Below are positions 12,101 through 12,636 of a stretch of 12,636 nucleotides of DNA, piece by piece. Each line of letters begins with the position of its first letter. The first letter of the stretch is position 1. The position numbers were made by a program, and so were the translations under genes. The DNA comes from Saccoglossus kowalevskii (Eukaryota; Hemichordata; Enteropneusta; Harrimaniidae): the NCBI RefSeq assembly GCF_000003605.2, contig NW_003137333.1, positions 117,961 through 130,596 on the forward strand. The letters are read 5' to 3'. The notes beneath the pieces were generated by a model, which saw nothing but the letters and a program-made list of their open reading frames with translations, was not told the DNA's origin and searched no databases.

Positions 12101-12230
12101 TGTGGATCACCGACCTTTGTACCTGTACCATGTGCTTCGACATATACAACATCTTTGGGATCAACACCCGCTTCTTTGTAAACTCTTTCTACAAGTTTTT
12201 TCTGTTCAGCACCAGAAGGAAATGTAACAC
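1..12230 (-). CDS. FASN: Type I fatty acid synthase, central part (KS C-terminal half to ER), 14 exon segments
   Basis: This is the multifunctional cytosolic enzyme that builds palmitate from acetyl-CoA, malonyl-CoA and NADPH. The exons, in transcript order, are 12230-11528, 10827-10626, 10355-10166, 9722-9493, 9198-8703, 7284-7093, 5321-5061, 4490-4311, 4021-2752, 2443-2073, 1827-1498, 1407-1288, 880-758 and 114-1. Every junction is GT-AG, and the frame stays open for 4,782 coding bases, about 1,594 residues. I number residues from the split Gly at the first junction (residue 1). Domains are KS (1 to about 150), linker and MAT (about 150-560), DH (about 600-860), psi-ME/psi-KR (about 860-1240) and ER (about 1250-1594). 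KS, MAT, DH and ER catalytic motifs expected here are present, and psi-ME is degenerate as in vertebrate FAS. Animal FAS is about 2,500 residues, so both ends are outside the window. An animal FAS-like polyketide synthase paralogue is the main alternative, but the motif-by-motif match to FASN makes that less likely. Confidence 0.95.
115..757 (-). other. FASN intron (643 bases) within ER
   Basis: AT-rich intron with a short imperfect CTACTACACTACTACT run near 473-488. I see no exon, repeat family or structured RNA. Confidence 0.85.
758..880 (-). CDS. FASN: FASN exon: enoyl reductase with conserved lysine
   Basis: This 123-base exon encodes residues 1517-1556 plus split codons. [16 protein letters not shown] is followed by [13 protein letters not shown]. 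Lys1547 matches a lysine proposed as a proton donor in mammalian ER. The acceptor is cttgtag/GTGTTAAT and the donor is CCGCTGG/gtaagaa. Both ends are in phase 1. Confidence 0.94.
881..1287 (-). other. FASN intron (407 bases) within ER
   Basis: AT-rich intron with T-rich patches around 930 and 1140-1190. I see no repeat family or coding sequence. Confidence 0.85.
1288..1407 (-). CDS. FASN: FASN exon: enoyl reductase, short internal exon
   Basis: This 120-base exon encodes residues 1477-1515 plus split codons ([15 protein letters not shown], then [11 protein letters not shown]). The basic EKK corresponds to the vertebrate EKR near the NADPH 2'-phosphate. The acceptor is ttctcag/GTTCCCAG and the donor is GGAAAAG/gtaggct. 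Both ends are in phase 1. The preceding intron is only 90 bases, the shortest here. Confidence 0.94.
1498..1827 (-). CDS. FASN: FASN exon: enoyl reductase NADPH-binding core
   Basis: This 330-base exon encodes residues 1367-1475 plus split codons. It includes [33 protein letters not shown] and the Rossmann loop [13 protein letters not shown] (GSGGVG at 1452-1457), which binds NADPH for reduction of the trans-2-enoyl chain. It ends in VFTTVG. The acceptor is cacattag/GTAATGTT and the donor is ACAGTTG/gtaagac. Both ends are in phase 1. Confidence 0.96.
2073..2443 (-). CDS. FASN: FASN exon: start of enoyl reductase
   Basis: This 371-base exon encodes residues 1243-1365. It runs from CILNASLEN through [17 protein letters not shown] and [10 protein letters not shown] to [19 protein letters not shown]. 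The last stretch is nearly identical to vertebrate FASN and forms the N-terminal substrate-binding part of the MDR-type ER. The acceptor is cttcacag/ATGCATCC, completing the split Arg codon. The donor is CTACCAG/gtaaaatg, in phase 1. Confidence 0.95.
2444..2751 (-). other. FASN intron (308 bases) before ER
   Basis: Plain AT-rich intron between a phase-2 donor and its acceptor. I see nothing else in it. Confidence 0.85.
2752..4021 (-). CDS. FASN: FASN exon: DH end, pseudo-methyltransferase and pseudo-ketoreductase
   Basis: This single 1,270-base exon encodes residues 820-1241. It opens with the DH end ([12 protein letters not shown]) and is followed by helical, Gln-rich sequence. Then comes the psi-ME, where EVGVRGSG (1007-1014) stands at the place of the SAM-binding loop. 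[12 protein letters not shown] and [10 protein letters not shown] are its later strands. The last part (about 1180-1242), ending EPGGNRLR, is the structural half of KR that packs with the catalytic KR beyond the left edge. The acceptor is ttttacag/AAGTGAAG and the donor is AGACTTAG/gtatga, in phase 2. The psi-ME lacks a proper glycine-rich SAM motif, so it is probably structural, as in vertebrate FAS. Confidence 0.93.
4311..4490 (-). CDS. FASN: FASN exon: dehydratase catalytic aspartate
   Basis: This 180-base exon encodes residues 760-818 plus split codons. [11 protein letters not shown] contains the DxxxQ motif of the second hot-dog fold. Its Asp775 pairs with His621, and the spacing closely matches mammalian [15 protein letters not shown] follows, as in vertebrates. 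The acceptor is attgcag/GCAACCAA and the donor is CAGACTG/gtaggtc. Both ends are in phase 1. With both DH residues present, the dehydratase should be active. Confidence 0.93.
4491..5060 (-). other. FASN intron (570 bases) within DH
   Basis: The intron is AT-rich, with one short C-rich patch near 4662-4676. No repeats, exons or RNA structure were recognised. The 69-codon plus-strand frame at 4826-5035 has no coding character. Confidence 0.85.
5061..5321 (-). CDS. FASN: FASN exon: dehydratase middle segment
   Basis: This 261-base exon encodes residues 673-758 plus split codons. It includes the end of the first hot-dog fold ([15 protein letters not shown]) and the start of the second ([14 protein letters not shown]). 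The usual YGPxFQG motif reads YGATFQG, so the Pro is Ala747. It also has an acidic stretch, EDEEGST. The acceptor is attacag/GAGAAGTG and the donor is AATTCTG/gtaggtg. Both ends are in phase 1. Confidence 0.92.
5408..6469. repeat. Subterminal direct repeats inside the transposon
   Basis: cgagtataagcccacccctt occurs twice in the same orientation, at 5408-5427 and 6450-6469, followed in both by a T-rich stretch. A third partial copy, tcgagtataggcccaggg, starts at 5461. With the two termini this gives five copies of the core, a pattern expected of transposase-binding sites. Confidence 0.75.
5925..6221 (+). pseudogene. Open frame of 98 codons inside the transposon, not recognised
   Basis: The frame is open from just after a TAG at 5922-5924 to the stop at 6219-6221. 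It has no ATG in the first part; TTG at 6009 is the first alternative start. The region [14 protein letters not shown] is basic and hydrophilic, followed by an acidic and aromatic stretch ([13 protein letters not shown]). I do not recognise a DDE transposase or HTH domain. It may be the remnant of a transposon gene or chance. Confidence 0.25.
6525..6546. repeat. (TA)n-rich run beside the transposon
   Basis: A TATATATATATAAGTATATAT tract starts exactly at the right-hand TA of the transposon. It may have been the insertion target. Confidence 0.8.
7093..7284 (-). CDS. FASN: FASN exon: dehydratase catalytic histidine
   Basis: This 192-base exon encodes residues 609-671 plus split codons. DH removes water from 3-hydroxyacyl-ACP. 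[10 protein letters not shown] matches the HxxxGxxxxP signature, with catalytic His621 and Pro630. The downstream [16 protein letters not shown] is the conserved beta-strand region of the first hot-dog fold. The acceptor is ctctag/ATGTATCA and the donor is AGTCAAG/gtaaga. Both ends are in phase 1, so the exon length is a multiple of three. Confidence 0.94.
7387..7452. repeat. Degraded dispersed-repeat fragment (ctctcagtgctttaca type)
   Basis: The stretch has a short ATT run, then cacttttgtagctctc and aagtctctcagtgctttaca. It resembles the widespread invertebrate repeat in which an AAT run is followed by TATAGCGCTTT and AAGCGCTTTACA arms. The match is from memory and imperfect. Confidence 0.3.
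8553..8592. repeat. Five tandem 8-base units (GGACGCAC type)
   Basis: The units read ggacgcat, ggacgcac, agacgcac, ggatgcac, ggatgcac. They lie in the tail of unit D, just before the hairpin. Unit B has a related but disordered tail (8140-8186) with GGAC repeats instead. Confidence 0.8.
8608..8642. repeat. GC-rich hairpin at the end of unit D
   Basis: The arms are agtccccgttttcggac (8608-8624) and gtccgaacggggact (8628-8642), with a ttc loop. They form a 15-pair stem with one 2-base bulge. Pairing extends further outward through ttata/taata with one mismatch. In the FASN pre-mRNA this would also fold. It probably marks the boundary of the repeat family. Confidence 0.8.
8703..9198 (-). CDS. 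FASN: FASN exon: MAT end, post-MAT linker and entry to DH
   Basis: This 496-base exon encodes residues 443-608. It starts with [12 protein letters not shown] and contains [13 protein letters not shown] and [10 protein letters not shown], conserved in the C-terminal part of MAT, then [11 protein letters not shown] and the linker [11 protein letters not shown] that leads to the DH domain. The acceptor is attacag/GTTATCAA, in phase 0. The donor is ATTATTG/gtaagttt, in phase 1. The intron that follows is occupied by repeats whose edge comes within about 55 bases of this donor. Confidence 0.93.
9493..9722 (-). CDS. FASN: FASN exon: MAT C-terminal catalytic histidine
   Basis: This 230-base exon encodes residues 367-442. 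The ferredoxin-like subdomain motif [13 protein letters not shown] is present. AFHSYY holds His425, the base that pairs with Ser323. The Ser-to-His spacing of 102 residues equals that of human FASN (581 and 683). The Phe before the His fits an acetyl/malonyl selector rather than a methylmalonyl-specific one. The acceptor is attttag/GTTTAACT and the donor is ACAAAG/gtaata, in phase 0. Confidence 0.94.
9723..10165 (-). other. FASN intron (443 bases) within MAT
   Basis: The intron is AT-rich and holds the pair of 57-base direct repeats given separately. Nothing else stands out. Confidence 0.88.
9943..10128. repeat. Pair of 57-base direct repeats, 129 bases apart
   Basis: Copy 1 is 9943-9999 and copy 2 is 10072-10128. 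Both start aaaaaacaaatac, share atttgtt, agtaca, gttgaggg and end atacctaaa. By eye 49 of 57 bases agree with no gaps at a constant offset of 129, so this is either a partial tandem duplication or two ends of one small inserted repeat. A possible alternative exon was examined and an in-frame stop follows the AG within about ten codons. Confidence 0.75.
10166..10355 (-). CDS. FASN: FASN exon: MAT nucleophile segment (GHSVGE)
   Basis: This 190-base exon encodes residues 303-366. It carries GHSVGE, whose Ser323 is the acyl-carrying nucleophile that loads acetyl and malonyl groups from CoA onto ACP. Arg348 in AAYWRGK matches the arginine that binds the malonyl carboxylate in mammalian MAT. The Leu of the vertebrate GHSLGE is Val here, a conservative change outside the catalytic set. 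The acceptor is tttcag/GTCGGTTT and the donor is GCTGTTG/gtaagtt, in phase 1. Confidence 0.95.
10626..10827 (-). CDS. FASN: FASN exon: start of malonyl/acetyl transferase
   Basis: This 202-base exon encodes residues 236-302. It begins with [14 protein letters not shown], the first strand and loop of the MAT fold (vertebrate FASN has a very similar FxxSGMGTQW). It ends at SFVGLAAIQ, just before the helix leading to the nucleophile. The acceptor is gtattag before GTACGTATTT, which completes the split Trp codon. The donor is ATTCAG/gtgaga, in phase 0. No active-site residue lies in this segment. Confidence 0.93.
10828..11527 (-). other. FASN intron (700 bases) between linker and MAT exons
   Basis: The intron is AT-rich, except for the GC-richer TTAA-flanked element at 11284-11440. 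The remainder (10828-11279 and 11445-11527) shows no coding potential or other clear structure. Confidence 0.9.
11284..11440. mobile_element. 157-base MITE with 28-base inverted repeats and TTAA flanks (piggyBac-like)
   Basis: The left end reads AGCAGGGGAGTCGCCACC then TACACATGCG (11284-11311). The right end, read inward on the minus strand, gives AGCGGGAGGGTCGTCACC then TATGCACGCG (11440-11413). By eye 21 of 28 positions agree, and all seven differences are transitions. TTAA lies immediately outside each end (11280-11283 and 11441-11444), which is the target duplication of piggyBac-type transposons. No coding capacity is present, so this is a non-autonomous element. The transitions suggest an old copy decayed at CpG sites. 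Confidence 0.65.
11528..12230 (-). CDS. FASN: FASN exon: ketosynthase C-terminal half and KS-MAT linker
   Basis: This 703-base exon encodes residues 1-235. KS performs the decarboxylative Claisen condensation of malonyl-ACP with the growing chain. The motif EAHGTGT (His34) and KSNMGHPEP (Lys69, His74) supply the conserved KS histidines and lysine. [13 protein letters not shown], near the KS C-terminus, is the usual glycine-rich strand. The rest, ending ERPIW-like as in vertebrate FASN, is the linker domain between KS and MAT. The acceptor is read as cgtttcag before GTGTTACA, entering in phase 1 (a Gly codon is split). The donor is ATATG/gtaagat, leaving a split Trp codon in phase 2. The KS active-site cysteine must lie in an upstream exon outside the window. 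Confidence 0.95.
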
Positions 12231-12636
12231 CTGAAACGGTAATGTAATCCTTAATTTGTTTTTCCTATTAAGCTTTTAACATCTTTTATTTTAAATTTTA
12301 TCTTATAGTCTAGCTACTGTATTTTTTCTTATGATTTGTATTTTATTTACCATACTGCGCCCTCTGATGGCATAGTAGTGTAATAAAGTTATTATTATTA
12401 TTATTATTATTTTTGTTGCATGGTATACAGAGACTGATAGAATCATAATATGCATGTTGTAGAGTGATGCACAACTGCTATAGTTTATCTTTGAATTCAA
12501 GAGTGATTTGTCACATGACTATACAATGACCAAGTATTAGTCAAATAATCAATGTTTATACGTCAGTTGCTGCAATCTATTAATCTGGGTTGTATTTGGT
12601 TATAAAATTCAAAACACAACAGGTGAAAATCAAAGA
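12231..12636 (-). other. Partial FASN intron with a possible SINE or MITE tail
   Basis: This is intron sequence upstream of the KS exon, continuing beyond the window. It contains the (TTA)n run described separately. No exon with KS similarity is visible in its 406 bases on the minus strand. Confidence 0.85.
12350..12411 (+). repeat. (TTA)n microsatellite, possibly the 3' tail of a dispersed repeat
   Basis: About seven TTA units lie at 12389-12410. They are preceded by ctgcgccctctgatggc (from 12355) and gtaataaag. A CGCCCTCTGRTGG-like block followed by AATAAAG and a triplet tail is a layout I associate with SINE or MITE 3' ends in marine invertebrates. I saw no tRNA-like A or B box upstream, so only the triplet run is certain. 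Confidence 0.45.

Overview
The window is a piece of an animal nuclear genome. It carries the central part of one large, intron-rich gene on the minus strand: the cytosolic type I fatty acid synthase (FASN). The evidence is a chain of 14 exon segments with GT-AG junctions. Their reading frame stays open across every junction, and they encode about 1,594 residues in the fixed order of animal FAS: the second half of the ketosynthase (KS), the KS-MAT linker, the malonyl/acetyl transferase (MAT), the dehydratase (DH), a degenerate methyltransferase (psi-ME) with the structural half of the ketoreductase (psi-KR), and most of the enoyl reductase (ER). The start of KS, with its cysteine nucleophile, lies beyond the right edge. 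The end of ER, the KR, ACP and thioesterase lie beyond the left edge.

The organism looks like an invertebrate animal. The introns are short to medium (90 to about 1,770 bases) and AT-rich, the protein is very close to vertebrate FASN as I remember it, and the introns carry several small repeat families. I cannot name the phylum or species from this sequence.

Layout from right to left, in the direction of transcription: a partial intron with a (TTA)n tail (12231-12636); KS and linker exon (11528-12230); an intron holding a 157-base TTAA-flanked inverted-repeat element (11284-11440); three MAT exons (10626-10827, 10166-10355, 9493-9722), with a 57-base direct repeat between the second and third; the end of MAT leading into DH (8703-9198); an intron filled by a duplicated composite repeat that ends in a strong hairpin (about 7771-8647); three DH exons (7093-7284, 5061-5321, 4311-4490), the first two separated by an intron holding a 1,146-base TA-flanked DNA transposon (5379-6524); one unusually large psi-ME/psi-KR exon (2752-4021); and five ER segments (2073-2443, 1498-1827, 1288-1407, 758-880, 1-114).

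The coding part is an ordinary, apparently functional housekeeping gene. No catalytic residue that should lie here is missing, and there are no frameshifts. The less ordinary material is in the introns: two terminal-inverted-repeat elements, a segmentally duplicated repeat with a GC-rich hairpin end, and smaller repeats. I saw no second gene, RNA gene or CRISPR array, and nothing I would call a new biological system.
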